NCBI RefSeq assembly: GCF_003457605.1
Contig: NZ_QRAN01000001.1
Coordinates: 186,642 to 250,641 of the forward strand
DNA length: 64,000 nt
Direction: 5' to 3'
From: Seongchinamella sediminis
Lineage (GTDB): Bacteria; Pseudomonadota; Gammaproteobacteria; Pseudomonadales; Halieaceae
Shown here: positions 36,707 through 45,565 of the stretch, in pieces
Numbering within the stretch: the stretch's first letter is position 1
Layout of the letters: each line of letters starts with the position of its first letter
Notes under the pieces: model-generated
What the model was told of the DNA's origin: nothing
The model's input: the letters and a program-made list of their open reading frames with translations, nothing else
The model's database searches: none
Program-made: the position numbers and the translations under genes

Positions 36707-37570
36707 TCAGTTGAAGCCCGTGGCGCTGAAGTAGGCGCTGGTCAGTGATTCGCCCCAGAGCAGGGCGATCCAGCCTGCCGCTGCCAGGTAGGGGCCGAAG
36801 GGAATGGGAATGTCCCGGCCGCGGTTTTTGGCGATCATCAGGGCGATGCCCACCACCGCGCCCACCAGCGACGACAGCAGGATGATCAGCGGCAGCGCCT
36901 GCCAGCCCAGCCAGGCCCCCAGGGCGGCGAGTAATTTGAAGTCGCCGTAGCCCATGCCCTCCTTGCCGGTGAGCAGCTTGAACAGCCAGTAAACACTCCA
37001 CAGGACGAGGTAACCGGCCATGGCGCCGATAACGGCGTCCTGGAGGTCGGCGAAGGTGCCGAACAGGTTGAGCAGCAGGCCCAGCCACAGCAGGGGCAGG
37101 GTGATATCGTCCGGCAGCAGCTGGGTGTCAATATCGATCATGGTCAGGGCGATCAGGGCCCAGGTGAACACCACCGCCCCCAACAGGGCGGGCGAGGCCG
37201 GGAAAAACCAGGCCAGGGCCAGGGTCAGCAGGCCAGTGGCCAGTTCCACCAGCGGGTAGCGCAGGGAAATTCTGATGCCGCAGTTGGCGCAACGACCGCC
37301 CAGCAGCAGGTAGCTCAGTACCGGAATATTCTGCCAGGCCCGGATCGGCGCCTTGCAGCTGGGGCAGTGGGAATTGGGAAAGGCCAGGCCCAGGGGTTGT
37401 TCCTGCGTTTCCCGCTCCAGTTCCAGCAGCTCACAGCAGTCACGGCGCCAGCGCGATTCCATCATGATCGGCAGTCGATGGATGACCACGTTGAGGAAGC
37501 TGCCGATCACCAGGCCCAGCGACAGCAGGCACAGGTAGAGCAGCCAGCTGTGCTGGTTGAGTGCGTCCAA
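36707..37570 (-). CDS. pilD: Prepilin peptidase / N-methyltransferase PilD
   Basis: Inner-membrane aspartyl protease that cleaves the PilA leader after Gly and methylates the new N-terminal Phe. The 287-residue product has the N-terminal cytoplasmic zinc domain with CPSC and CANC pairs, then about seven membrane helices. Catalytic aspartates lie in IDIDTQLLPDDITLP and in the GxGD motif GYGDFKLLAALGAW. The likely start is TTG at 37570 (MDALNQHSWLLYL). coaE starts 1 base beyond the stop. Confidence 0.95.
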   Translation of the reverse strand: MDALNQHSWLLYLCLLSLGLVIGSFLNVVIHRLPIMMESRWRRDCCELLELERETQEQPLGLAFPNSHCPSCKAPIRAWQNIPVLSYLLLGGRCANCGIRISLRYPLVELATGLLTLALAWFFPASPALLGAVVFTWALIALTMIDIDTQLLPDDITLPLLWLGLLLNLFGTFADLQDAVIGAMAGYLVLWSVYWLFKLLTGKEGMGYGDFKLLAALGAWLGWQALPLIILLSSLVGAVVGIALMIAKNRGRDIPIPFGPYLAAAGWIALLWGESLTSAYFSATGFN

Positions 37571-37578
37571 TGTACGGC

Positions 37579-38799
37579 CTAGATAACCGATCCGAGCATG
37601 AAGATTGGCAGGTACATGGCGATCAGCAGGCCGCCGACCAGTACACCCAGTATGGACATGATCAAGGGTTCCAGCAGGGAGCTTAAGTTGTCTACAGCGT
37701 CATCCACCGCCTGCTCGTAGTGGTCGGCCACCTTGCCGAGCATGTCATCCAGGGCGCCGGATTCCTCGCCGATGGAGACCATCTGCATCAGCATGTTGGG
37801 AAACAGGCCAGTGGCCTTGATGGAGTTGTACAGGGTGGAGCCGGTGGTGACGTCGTCCTTGATCTGGCGAATGGCCTTGGCGTACACCGAGTTACCGGCG
37901 GCGCCGGCGGTGGATTCCAGGGCGTCAACCAGCGGCACACCGGCGGCGAAGGTGGTGGCCAGGGTACGCGAGAAGCGGGCGATAATGGCGTCGTGGACAA
38001 TACCGCCGATGATGGGGAACTTCAGCGCCAGCTTGTCCAGCCACTCGGAAAAGCGCACCGAGCGGAACTTGAGCTCGCGCAGCCCAAAGGCGATGGCGAC
38101 CATGGCCAGTAGCCCGATAAACCACCATTCCTGCACGAATTCCGAGATATTCAGCACCCACTGGGTGAAGGCCGGCAGGTCGGAGCCGAAGTTCTGGAAG
38201 GTGCTGGCGAACACCGGGATCACCTTGATCAGCAGAATCAGGGTGACAATGACCGCGACCACCATCACCGCGATGGGGTAGGTCATGGCCTTGCGGATCT
38301 TGGCCTTGAGGGCCTCGGTCTTTTCCTTGTACGTGGCGACCCGGTCCAGCATCACTTCCAGGGTACCGGATTCCTCACCCGAGGCGATCAGGCTGCAGAA
38401 CAGCTCATCGAAGTGACGCGGGTGCTTGGCCAGTGACGGGGCCAGGCCGGCGCCCGAGGCCACGTCGTTCTTGATCTCGGTGACCAGGGTGCGCATACGC
38501 GGCTTTTCCAGGCCGTCGGCGACGATCTCAAAGCTCTGCACCAGCGGCACACCGGCCTTCATCATGGTGGCCAGCTGGCGGGTGAAGATGGCGATGTCGG
38601 CGGCCTTGATCGCCTTGCCCTGGCCGGAGCCGAACAGCGGTTTGGGCTTCTTCTTGACCGTTCTCGGCTTGATGCCCTGCCGCCGCAGCTGGGCCTTGGC
38701 CATTGCACTGCTGCTCGCTGATATCTCGCCCTTGGAGTTGCGCCCGTTCTTGTCGACGCCGCTCCAGGTAAATACATCGCTACCTGTTGCCGTTGCCAT
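37579..38799 (-). CDS. pilC: Type IV pilus inner-membrane platform protein PilC
   Basis: Polytopic platform protein that couples the PilB ATPase to pilus assembly. The 406-residue product has two repeated T2SF domains (about 70-195 and 275-400), each with the pattern FxxxLAxxxxAGVPL (FTRQLATMMKAGVPLVQSFE; FSRTLATTFAAGVPLVDALE), and three main membrane segments. It starts with ATG and lies 42 bases downstream of pilB and 8 bases upstream of pilD. Confidence 0.96.
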   Translation of the reverse strand: MATATGSDVFTWSGVDKNGRNSKGEISASSSAMAKAQLRRQGIKPRTVKKKPKPLFGSGQGKAIKAADIAIFTRQLATMMKAGVPLVQSFEIVADGLEKPRMRTLVTEIKNDVASGAGLAPSLAKHPRHFDELFCSLIASGEESGTLEVMLDRVATYKEKTEALKAKIRKAMTYPIAVMVVAVIVTLILLIKVIPVFASTFQNFGSDLPAFTQWVLNISEFVQEWWFIGLLAMVAIAFGLRELKFRSVRFSEWLDKLALKFPIIGGIVHDAIIARFSRTLATTFAAGVPLVDALESTAGAAGNSVYAKAIRQIKDDVTTGSTLYNSIKATGLFPNMLMQMVSIGEESGALDDMLGKVADHYEQAVDDAVDNLSSLLEPLIMSILGVLVGGLLIAMYLPIFMLGSVI

Positions 38800-38841
38800 A
38801 GTGTCTATCGCCCCTGTTCCAGTCCTTTAGTTATATTGTGC

Positions 38842-40557
38842 TCAGTCCACCGTGATCCGGTTGGCTTCTTCCAGCGTGGTGACGCCCTGGGCCACCTTGC
38901 GCAGGGCCGACAGCCGCAGGGTGTTGAAACCCTCGGCGGTGGCGGCTTGCTGAATTTCAATGGAGTTGCCTTCTTCCATGATCAGGGTGGCGATTTTCGG
39001 TGTTATCCGCACCACCTCGTAAATACCGACCCGCCCCTTGTAGCCGTCGTTGCATGCCTCACAGCCCACCGCCCTCATGATCCGGGCGTCGGCCAGCTGC
39101 TCCTCGCTGAAGCCCTCGTGGATCAGGGTGTCGTGGGGAATATCGGTGGCGGGCACCGCGCATTCCTTGCACAGCCGCCGCGCCAGGCGCTGGGCGATGA
39201 TCAGGTCGACCGAGGTGGCCAGGTTGAAGGACGGCACCCCCATGTTGAGCATCCGGGTAATGGTCTCGGCGGCGCTGTTGGTGTGCAGGGTGGAGAGCAC
39301 CAGGTGGCCGGTCTGCGCCGCCTTGATGGCGATTTCCGCTGTTTCCAGGTCGCGGATCTCACCCACCATGATGATGTCCGGGTCCTGGCGCAGGAAGGAG
39401 CGCAGGGCCTCGGCAAAGTTTAGGCCGACCTTGGGGTTTACGTGCACCTGGTTGACCCCAGCCAGATTGATTTCCACCGGGTCTTCCGCGGTGGAGATAT
39501 TGCGTTCCGGGGTGTTGAGGATATTCAGGCCGGTGTACAGCGATACCGTTTTACCGGAGCCGGTGGGGCCGGTCACCAGAATCATGCCCTGGGGCTGGTT
39601 CAGCGCCTTGAGGTACATCTCCTTCTGTTCCGGCTCGTATCCCAGGGCATCGATGCCCATCTGGGCGCTGCTGGGGTCGAGAATACGCAGCACGATCTTC
39701 TCGCCGAACAGGGTCGGCAGGGTGTTGACCCGAAAATCGATGGCCCGGTTGCGCGACAGCTTCATCTGGATGCGGCCGTCCTGAGGCACGCGGCGCTCGG
39801 AGATATCCATCTGCGACATCACCTTGAGGCGGGCCGCCAGCCGCGCCGACAGGTTGCGCGGCGGCCGCACCATCTCCCGCAGCACGCCGTCGGTGCGGAA
39901 GCGCACCCGGTAATCGTGCTCGTAGGGCTCGAAGTGAATATCCGAGGCGCCCTGCTTGATGGCGTCGATCAGCACCTTGTTGACGAAGCGCACGATGGGG
40001 GTCTCGTCCACCGCGTCATTGCCCTCGTCGGCGTCGCTCTCGCCGGAAGAAACATCAATCCCCTCGAGGTCTGCCGCCTCGATATCGTCGAGCCCGTCGC
40101 TGAGGGAATCCTGGGTGTCCACCCAGGTGTTGATCATCTTGGTGAGGGCGCGCTCTTCCAGCAGCACCGCATCGGTACTGATGCCGGTGTTGAACTTGAA
40201 CTCGTCCAGGGCCGCCAGGTTGGTGGGGTCGGAGACGGCGATAAACAGCCGGTTTCCGCGGCGGAGCAGCGGCAGGGCGTGGTGCTTGAGCACCAGCTCA
40301 ACCGGCACCAGGCCCTGGGGCATAACGTTGAGGTCGAAGCAGCTGGTGTCGAACTGGGGTACGCCAAATTCCTGGGAGGCCACCGCCGCCAGGCGCTGGC
40401 TGTCCACATTCTTCTTCTCCACCAGGAAGCTGACCAGGGGAACCTGCTCCATGGACGCCTCGCGCTGTGCCGCGGCCGCCTCCTCAGCGGAGATCAAACC
40501 CTCGGCAACCAGCCTGCCCGCCAGACCACTGAGCTGCCCTATACCCTTGTCATTCAT
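38842..40557 (-). CDS. pilB: Type IV pilus extension ATPase PilB
   Basis: Hexameric ATPase that powers pilus extension. The 571-residue product has an N-terminal MshEN/GSPII_E domain (about 1-160), a core ATPase with Walker A GPTGSGKTVSLYT (about 327-339), the Asp-box IMVGEIRDLETAEIAIKAAQ, and a tetracysteine zinc site (CKEC ... CEAC) before NDGYKGRVGIYEVV. PilT/PilU are not in this window. It is divergent from pilA across 535 bases. Confidence 0.97.
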   Translation of the reverse strand: MNDKGIGQLSGLAGRLVAEGLISAEEAAAAQREASMEQVPLVSFLVEKKNVDSQRLAAVASQEFGVPQFDTSCFDLNVMPQGLVPVELVLKHHALPLLRRGNRLFIAVSDPTNLAALDEFKFNTGISTDAVLLEERALTKMINTWVDTQDSLSDGLDDIEAADLEGIDVSSGESDADEGNDAVDETPIVRFVNKVLIDAIKQGASDIHFEPYEHDYRVRFRTDGVLREMVRPPRNLSARLAARLKVMSQMDISERRVPQDGRIQMKLSRNRAIDFRVNTLPTLFGEKIVLRILDPSSAQMGIDALGYEPEQKEMYLKALNQPQGMILVTGPTGSGKTVSLYTGLNILNTPERNISTAEDPVEINLAGVNQVHVNPKVGLNFAEALRSFLRQDPDIIMVGEIRDLETAEIAIKAAQTGHLVLSTLHTNSAAETITRMLNMGVPSFNLATSVDLIIAQRLARRLCKECAVPATDIPHDTLIHEGFSEEQLADARIMRAVGCEACNDGYKGRVGIYEVVRITPKIATLIMEEGNSIEIQQAATAEGFNTLRLSALRKVAQGVTTLEEANRITVD

Positions 40558-40716
40558 TGCCGCCCATATTCCCCGGATGTATGAATCGTGCTTTTATAGT
40601 TTCACCTGTTGAGTATAAACACTGGCCCCGACGCCTCATAGCCCCTGTCAGCCTTTGATTGGCGAAATCTACAGGTTTTCCAGCCGGTGCCAAAGAGCAG
40701 GCATCGCCTTTACTAC

Positions 40717-40823
40717 GTCATCCCCGCGCTCCCGTCATCCCCGCGCTCCCGTCATCCCCGCGCGCCCCAGGGCACTTTCTCTTGCGCTTGCAGCGCAATT
40801 CACCTTGCAGGCGGGGATCCAGT
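40717..40823. repeat. REP-like element with triplicated left arm
   Basis: Three consecutive 17-bp units (gtcatccccgcgctccc at 40717-40733, 40734-40750, and 40751-40767 slightly changed) are followed by a single right arm gcggggatcc at 40811-40820 in inverted orientation. Same family as the elements near 35.9 and 48.7 kb. The rest of the 535-bp pilB-pilA gap shows no gene: 40558-40716 would carry the pilB promoter, and 40930-40980 is AT-rich. Confidence 0.85.
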
Positions 40824-40991
40824 GACTTCGAGTGCCCATCACAAGCCCAAAAGTGACAAAATTCGTCAGCTAGTGACAGTCGCGGCAGAAACCCAGGGGC
40901 ACCGCCGAGACCAGTCGACTCGCCTGAATGTGTTTGTAAGCTCCTGATATTAAAAAGATAAAAATATTTCCTCACCCATCACCCACAAACC

Positions 40992-41007
40992 TGGCCCAAT
41001 CCCTGCA
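40992..41007 (+). promoter_or_regulatory. Sigma-54 promoter of pilA
   Basis: TGGcccaatcccTGCA has GG (40993-40994) and GC (41005-41006) exactly 10 bases apart, the -24/-12 spacing required by RpoN. It lies about 86 bases before the pilA ATG. An AT-rich run (about 40945-40975) lies just upstream, as is common for activator or IHF sites. Known pilA genes of Pseudomonas are driven by RpoN with PilS/PilR. Confidence 0.7.
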
Positions 41008-41092
41008 TCCATACCCGGGCACACTGGCGACACCGCATTGCCCACCGGCAGGCAGGTCCCAAACGCAATCATTCTCAATGGAGTAGGGAAAC

Positions 41093-41581
41093 ATGAACAT
41101 TCAGAAAACAGCTCAAAAGGGTTTTACCCTGATCGAACTGATGATCGTGATCGCGATCGTCGGTATTCTGGCAGCCATCGCACTGCCCGCCTACCAGGAC
41201 TATATCGTCCGGTCCAAGATGTCTGAGCCGGCTGCGGCACTAGCTGAGGCGAAGACGTCGGTGGCGGAGTTTTATGCAACGAATAACTATATGCCAGAAG
41301 ATGCATCCAGGGCAGGGATCATCACCAATCCTGATAAGCCTTTCGTGACTTCGTTAGGTTATTCGTCCACTGTGCAGGCGGGTCTACCTTTTATCACGGC
41401 AGTCATTACTGATGGTGTGATTCCCGGTGGAACGTTCCCTCAGGGGTTTTCGCTGTCAGGTGTTACCGGAGCGGGCAATACCTTGAAGTGGGTCTGTAAA
41501 GGCTCAATCGCAGGGGTATATTCTGGCGGAGCTGTTGGTACGATTGAATCCAAGTACCTCCCATCTAATTGCCGTAACTGA
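41093..41581 (+). CDS. pilA: Type IV major pilin PilA
   Basis: Structural subunit of the pilus. The 162-residue precursor has a 10-residue leader ending in Gly ([10 protein letters not shown]), cleaved before [20 protein letters not shown], with Glu5 of the mature form and a hydrophobic N-terminal helix. Two cysteines near the C-terminus (in KWVCKG and PSNCRN) would close the D-region loop. The mature globular part is richer in AT than flanking genes, as is common for variable pilins. It is preceded by a sigma-54 promoter and followed by a strong terminator. The next three genes may modify it. Confidence 0.96.
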   Translation: MNIQKTAQKGFTLIELMIVIAIVGILAAIALPAYQDYIVRSKMSEPAAALAEAKTSVAEFYATNNYMPEDASRAGIITNPDKPFVTSLGYSSTVQAGLPFITAVITDGVIPGGTFPQGFSLSGVTGAGNTLKWVCKGSIAGVYSGGAVGTIESKYLPSNCRN

Positions 41582-41602
41582 TTCTGAGCAGTTGAGATTG
41601 GT

Positions 41603-41627
41603 AGCCCGGTTCAACCGGGCTTTTTTT
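41603..41627 (+). terminator. Intrinsic terminator after pilA
   Basis: agcccggtt and aaccgggct form a tight hairpin (41603-41621) followed by seven T (41621-41627). It would limit readthrough from pilA into the downstream glycosyltransferase-like genes. Confidence 0.9.
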
Positions 41628-41646
41628 ATTTCCCGGAAATCTCTTT

Positions 41647-43647
41647 ATGATCGGCAAGCGATTGACTGGAGGAGCTTCGATCCGTGAGGTAACCGCGTTT
41701 TTGCTGTTATTTGTTTTGGTCAGCGGATCGTATTTTCCGGGCTTTTCTGGGCCATTATTGTTTGATGATGGCCCTGCACTGACCTCTAATCCATACTTGA
41801 GAATTCAGGGTGCAGAGCTCGATGAATGGCGGACCGCCACATTCAGCTCCGGTTCCGGAATCACTCGCAGACCCATACCCATGGCCAGCTTCGTGGCCCA
41901 ACGGGTCAGCTCCCAGTCAATAGACGCTTTTGACCTGAAACTGGGAAATCTCGTCGTTCACCTGCTGTGTGGCGTCCTGGTCTTTGTTCTCGCGGGGCAG
42001 GTGCTCAGGCGATTGGGTGGTTCAGCGGCCGGGAATAACTGGCAGTGGGTTGCCCTGCTGGCGGCAGCGCTGTGGCTGCTGGCGCCCCTGCATGTGTCCA
42101 CGGTGCTTTACGCCGTACAGCGAATGGCCCAGTTCAGCACCCTGTTCGTGCTCGCCGGGCTGGTACTGTACATATCCCGCCGCGAAAGCTGGGCCAGGGA
42201 AACGGCAGGTGCAGGCCAGATTGTCGCGACCTCACTCTGGCTACTCCTCATCCTCACCCTGGCTGTGTTCAGCAAGGAAAACGGGATTCTCCTGCTCTGG
42301 CTGATAGCGGTCATCGAGGTCACCCTGTTCCGGGGGATGTGGGGCGGGCGTCATTCGAAGGTTATTCACAATCTCGGCATCCTCGCGCTGGCGGCTCCCG
42401 CCTTGCTCTGTATCCTCATTCTTTTGCTGGCGCCGGAGATGCTGCTTGCCGGCTACGCGGGCCGTGAATTTTCGCTGGAAGAGCGGCTGTTAACCCAGGC
42501 CAGGCTGTTGTGGCAGTACCTGTACTGGCTGCTGGTGCCCAATATCAATCAGATGGGCTTCCAGCACGACGATATCGTGCTCTCCACCGGCCTCCTGGCG
42601 CCGCTGACCACCCTGTTTTCCCTGCTTGCCTGGGCCGCGTTAATCGTTGCTGCCTGGCTGCTGCGGATAAAGGCCCCGCTGCTGCTCTTCGCGGTGTTGT
42701 TCTACCTGGTCGGCCACAGCATGGAGTCAAGCCTGTGGCCGCTGGAGATGGTCTACGAGCACCGCAATTACTTGCCCAGCGTGGGAATATTTATCGCGGT
42801 TGCATATTATCTTTCACGGGCGCTAGCGCACGCCGCGAAGTATGTTAATCCGGCGGTTCCGGTGTTCGCTGTGCTGGCCACCTGCGGCACCCTGCTGTTC
42901 CTGCGGGTGCATGCCTGGGCAGAGCCGGTGCGGATGAATGCGATCAATGTCAGCAATCACCCGGAATCACCCCGTTCCCACTTTTTTATGGCCGAGGCGC
43001 TGTTGAACCGTTATAGCGCCGAGCGGGAGGCGGGCATTGCAAAACCGGAAGAGCTAACACCTTACCTAGTGCTTGCGCGACACCACCTGGAACTGATGTA
43101 CAAGCTCAACCCCCGGGACGTGGCGGCCCTGGTCATGCTCTACTACATGGATAGCTACCATACAACCAAGTTACCGGGCTCGCAGGACTGGTACGGGGAG
43201 TTGCTCGCACTGTTAACAACCCGGCGCCTGCAGGCGTCTGATATTTCCGCACTGGAAACCCTGCTCGACTGCATTATCCAGGAGTATTGCCCGGCTTCAG
43301 ACGCCCAGGTGGAGGCCTTGTTCTCCACACTTGCAAGCCGTTATCCCGACAATAGCAATTTCACCCTGCAGCGTTATCGCTACCTTGAAGCGAGGGGCTA
43401 TCTGTCGGAGCAGCGCAAGGCCCTGCTCGCAACTGCGGAGCAGATGCAATCGGGTAATAAGCGTATCTATCAGACACAAATAAACGCTTACCAGCAGGCC
43501 AGCGATACCTCCGACGTTTTGGAGGCGACGCGCAAGTGGCTGCTGCATGATCCCAAGCGCAGGGACCTGACCGAGATTCGTCGTCTGTTCCGGGGTCCCG
43601 TCCAGGGTGGTGATATGGCAGTGCAGGGCGCAACGCCGGATGCCTGA
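41647..43647 (+). CDS. TMTC/GT-C-like membrane glycosyltransferase candidate, copy 1
   Basis: Membrane protein of 666 residues, not a standard named gene. About ten hydrophobic segments occupy residues 15-420; a soluble helical domain (about 430-660) follows. Features resemble the TMTC/PMT-type GT-C enzymes: an acidic FDD motif in the first outside loop (39-41, in GPLLFDDGPALTSNPYL), RRPIPMASF (74-82), HLLCGVLVF, WLLAPLHVSTVLYAVQRM, FSKENG (208-213), LTQARLLWQYLYWLLVP, HDD (308-310) and YEHRNYLPSVG (370-380). TMTC proteins are O-mannosyltransferases using a polyprenyl-phosphate sugar. Gene position next to pilA and a DPM1-like enzyme suggests transfer of sugar to pilin. Motif resemblance is seen; the substrate is inferred. 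Confidence 0.6.
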   Translation: MIGKRLTGGASIREVTAFLLLFVLVSGSYFPGFSGPLLFDDGPALTSNPYLRIQGAELDEWRTATFSSGSGITRRPIPMASFVAQRVSSQSIDAFDLKLGNLVVHLLCGVLVFVLAGQVLRRLGGSAAGNNWQWVALLAAALWLLAPLHVSTVLYAVQRMAQFSTLFVLAGLVLYISRRESWARETAGAGQIVATSLWLLLILTLAVFSKENGILLLWLIAVIEVTLFRGMWGGRHSKVIHNLGILALAAPALLCILILLLAPEMLLAGYAGREFSLEERLLTQARLLWQYLYWLLVPNINQMGFQHDDIVLSTGLLAPLTTLFSLLAWAALIVAAWLLRIKAPLLLFAVLFYLVGHSMESSLWPLEMVYEHRNYLPSVGIFIAVAYYLSRALAHAAKYVNPAVPVFAVLATCGTLLFLRVHAWAEPVRMNAINVSNHPESPRSHFFMAEALLNRYSAEREAGIAKPEELTPYLVLARHHLELMYKLNPRDVAALVMLYYMDSYHTTKLPGSQDWYGELLALLTTRRLQASDISALETLLDCIIQEYCPASDAQVEALFSTLASRYPDNSNFTLQRYRYLEARGYLSEQRKALLATAEQMQSGNKRIYQTQINAYQQASDTSDVLEATRKWLLHDPKRRDLTEIRRLFRGPVQGGDMAVQGATPDA

Positions 43648-45562
43648 GTTCAAACGCGCGCGCGAGACCCCGGCCGTTATCCTGAGTGTGGCGGCAGCGC
43701 TGCTGCTGGGGGCCCTGGCTGCCTGGATCTACGCCCCCGGTATTCACGGCCCCTACTTGCTGGATGATTTTTCCAGCCTGGGCCACCTGGACAATCTTGT
43801 CGATACGCCCACCTGGTCGCTGGATTATGTGTTCGGCGATACCTCCGGCATGCTGGGGCGGACGGTGTCCATGGCGACTTTTGTCCTCGATACCCTGGTC
43901 AGCGGCGGAGCGGCAGAAGCGGCGAAGCAGGTGAATATCTACCTGCACCTGCTCACCGGCCTGCTGCTGTGGGGGTTTCTCGCCCTGTTGCTGTCGTTTG
44001 TCCCGGTGCGCTTTCCGGTCACCGCGGCGCTGGCGTTTACCGCAGTGTGGTTACTCGCTCCCCTGCAGGTGAGCACCGTGCTTTACCTGGTGCAGCGCAT
44101 GGCCATGCTGGCGGCCCTGTTTTGCCTCGCCAGCCTGGTTTCCTACCTGCTGTGGCGGCGCAGCCAGCTGCATGGCCGGCCGCAAGTACTGTATTTACTG
44201 TTTGTGCCGGTGTTCGGCGCGCTGGCGGCACTGTCGAAAGAGAACGGCCTGCTGTTTATCCCCCTGGTATTGCTGCTCGAGGCCTTCTGGCTGCAGTTTG
44301 CCGACGGCCGCGGCGGCATCGACCGCCGGCTGCGTACCATCACCCTGGGGCTGATCGGGCTTGGCTGTGTGGCGATTAGCGTACTGCTGCTGTGGCAGTG
44401 GCAGTGGCTGCAAGCAGCGCACGGGTTACGGGAGTTTAGCCTGGAGGAGCGCCTGCTGACCCAGTTGCGCATCCTCTGGGACTATGTCGGCCAGTTCTAC
44501 CTGCCGGATATTGCCCGGCTGGGCCTGTTCCACGATGACTACCCGGTCTCTACATCGCTGGCGGAACCGGGCACCACCGGGCCGGCGCTACTGGCCTGGG
44601 CGCTGGTACTTGTCGCCTGCCTGGCGGCTTGGTTGCATCCATGGGCCCGCCGGATTGCCTTCGGCGCCCTGTTCTTTATGGCGGGCCATAGCCTGGAATC
44701 CACGGTGTGGCCGCTGGAGCTGTACTTCGAGCACCGCAACTACCTGCCGTCAGTGGGCCTGGTGATCCTGCCCATGGCGATTTACCTGGCTGCCGTGGAA
44801 AAATGGCCGGAGACAGGCAGGCCGCTGCTGGCCTGGGTCTGGGTATTCGTGTTCTGGCTGGCGCTGCAGACCAGTTCCCAGGTGCAGATCTGGTCCAGCG
44901 CGCCCCTGCTGGCCATGCAGCAGGTCAATGGGCACCCGGAATCATCCCGGGCCAACAAAGAGTACGCCTCGCAGCTGGCCACGGCGGGTGCGCGGGAAGC
45001 GGCTTTGAAATATTCCAGGCTGGGCTATGAGTCCGCCCTCAAGCACCCTGCGGCCGCCGACGAACACTTCGGTGACTACAAGCTGCGGGATGTTGCCATT
45101 GCCTGTATCGCCCGGCAGCCCCTCAGGCCGGACGAGTACCAGCAGCTGGGGTCGGTAAACCCGTCCCGGCCATTGGGGCAGGTGTCTACGCTGAGTGTGG
45201 TCATCAAGCTACGCCAGGGCGACGCCTGCCCCGCTTTCGACTGGGACGGCTTCCTCGATCACCTGGCGGGGCTGTACCTGCACGAGTACGACACCAGCCT
45301 CGCCTCGGCGCAGATGTTCTCCGCCCTGGCCATGCTGGCCAACGCCCAGCAGCGCTGGCAGGACGCCTACCAGTACACCGCACGATTCCTGGACCTGGCC
45401 CCGGACAATATCCGCGGCATGCTGATGCAACTACACTTCACCACCGCCCTCAATCGCCGCGACGAGGCCGATGCCCTGATCGCGCGGTTGCAAAAACTGC
45501 AGGATGCCGGGAAACTGAAGCGCAGCGAACAGGATACCCTGGCGCTCTACCTGGAGAACTAG
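43640..45562 (+). CDS. TMTC/GT-C-like membrane glycosyltransferase candidate, copy 2
   Basis: Paralogue of the preceding gene, 640 residues from ATG 43640, overlapping it by 8 bases. The same skeleton is present: YLLDDFSSL (acidic pair 42-43), GRTVSMATF (73-81), WLLAPLQVSTVLYLVQRM, LSKENGLL (199-206), EERLLTQLRILWDY, FHDDYPVSTSL (298-308) and FEHRNYLPSVG (363-373). The C-terminal soluble part (about 420-640) is helical and loosely TPR-like, with LDLAPDNIRGMLMQLHF. The RRP of copy 1 is replaced by GRT, so the two copies may differ in acceptor or activity. The conserved layout argues for a retained duplicated function rather than decay. Confidence 0.6.
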   Translation: MPEFKRARETPAVILSVAAALLLGALAAWIYAPGIHGPYLLDDFSSLGHLDNLVDTPTWSLDYVFGDTSGMLGRTVSMATFVLDTLVSGGAAEAAKQVNIYLHLLTGLLLWGFLALLLSFVPVRFPVTAALAFTAVWLLAPLQVSTVLYLVQRMAMLAALFCLASLVSYLLWRRSQLHGRPQVLYLLFVPVFGALAALSKENGLLFIPLVLLLEAFWLQFADGRGGIDRRLRTITLGLIGLGCVAISVLLLWQWQWLQAAHGLREFSLEERLLTQLRILWDYVGQFYLPDIARLGLFHDDYPVSTSLAEPGTTGPALLAWALVLVACLAAWLHPWARRIAFGALFFMAGHSLESTVWPLELYFEHRNYLPSVGLVILPMAIYLAAVEKWPETGRPLLAWVWVFVFWLALQTSSQVQIWSSAPLLAMQQVNGHPESSRANKEYASQLATAGAREAALKYSRLGYESALKHPAAADEHFGDYKLRDVAIACIARQPLRPDEYQQLGSVNPSRPLGQVSTLSVVIKLRQGDACPAFDWDGFLDHLAGLYLHEYDTSLASAQMFSALAMLANAQQRWQDAYQYTARFLDLAPDNIRGMLMQLHFTTALNRRDEADALIARLQKLQDAGKLKRSEQDTLALYLEN

Positions 45563-45565
45563 CGT

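Noticed and set aside
41026-41041. Second possible sigma-54 promoter before pilA (TGGCGACACCGCATTGCC)
   Set aside because: The GG and GC elements are 12 bases apart instead of 10, so it does not meet RpoN spacing.
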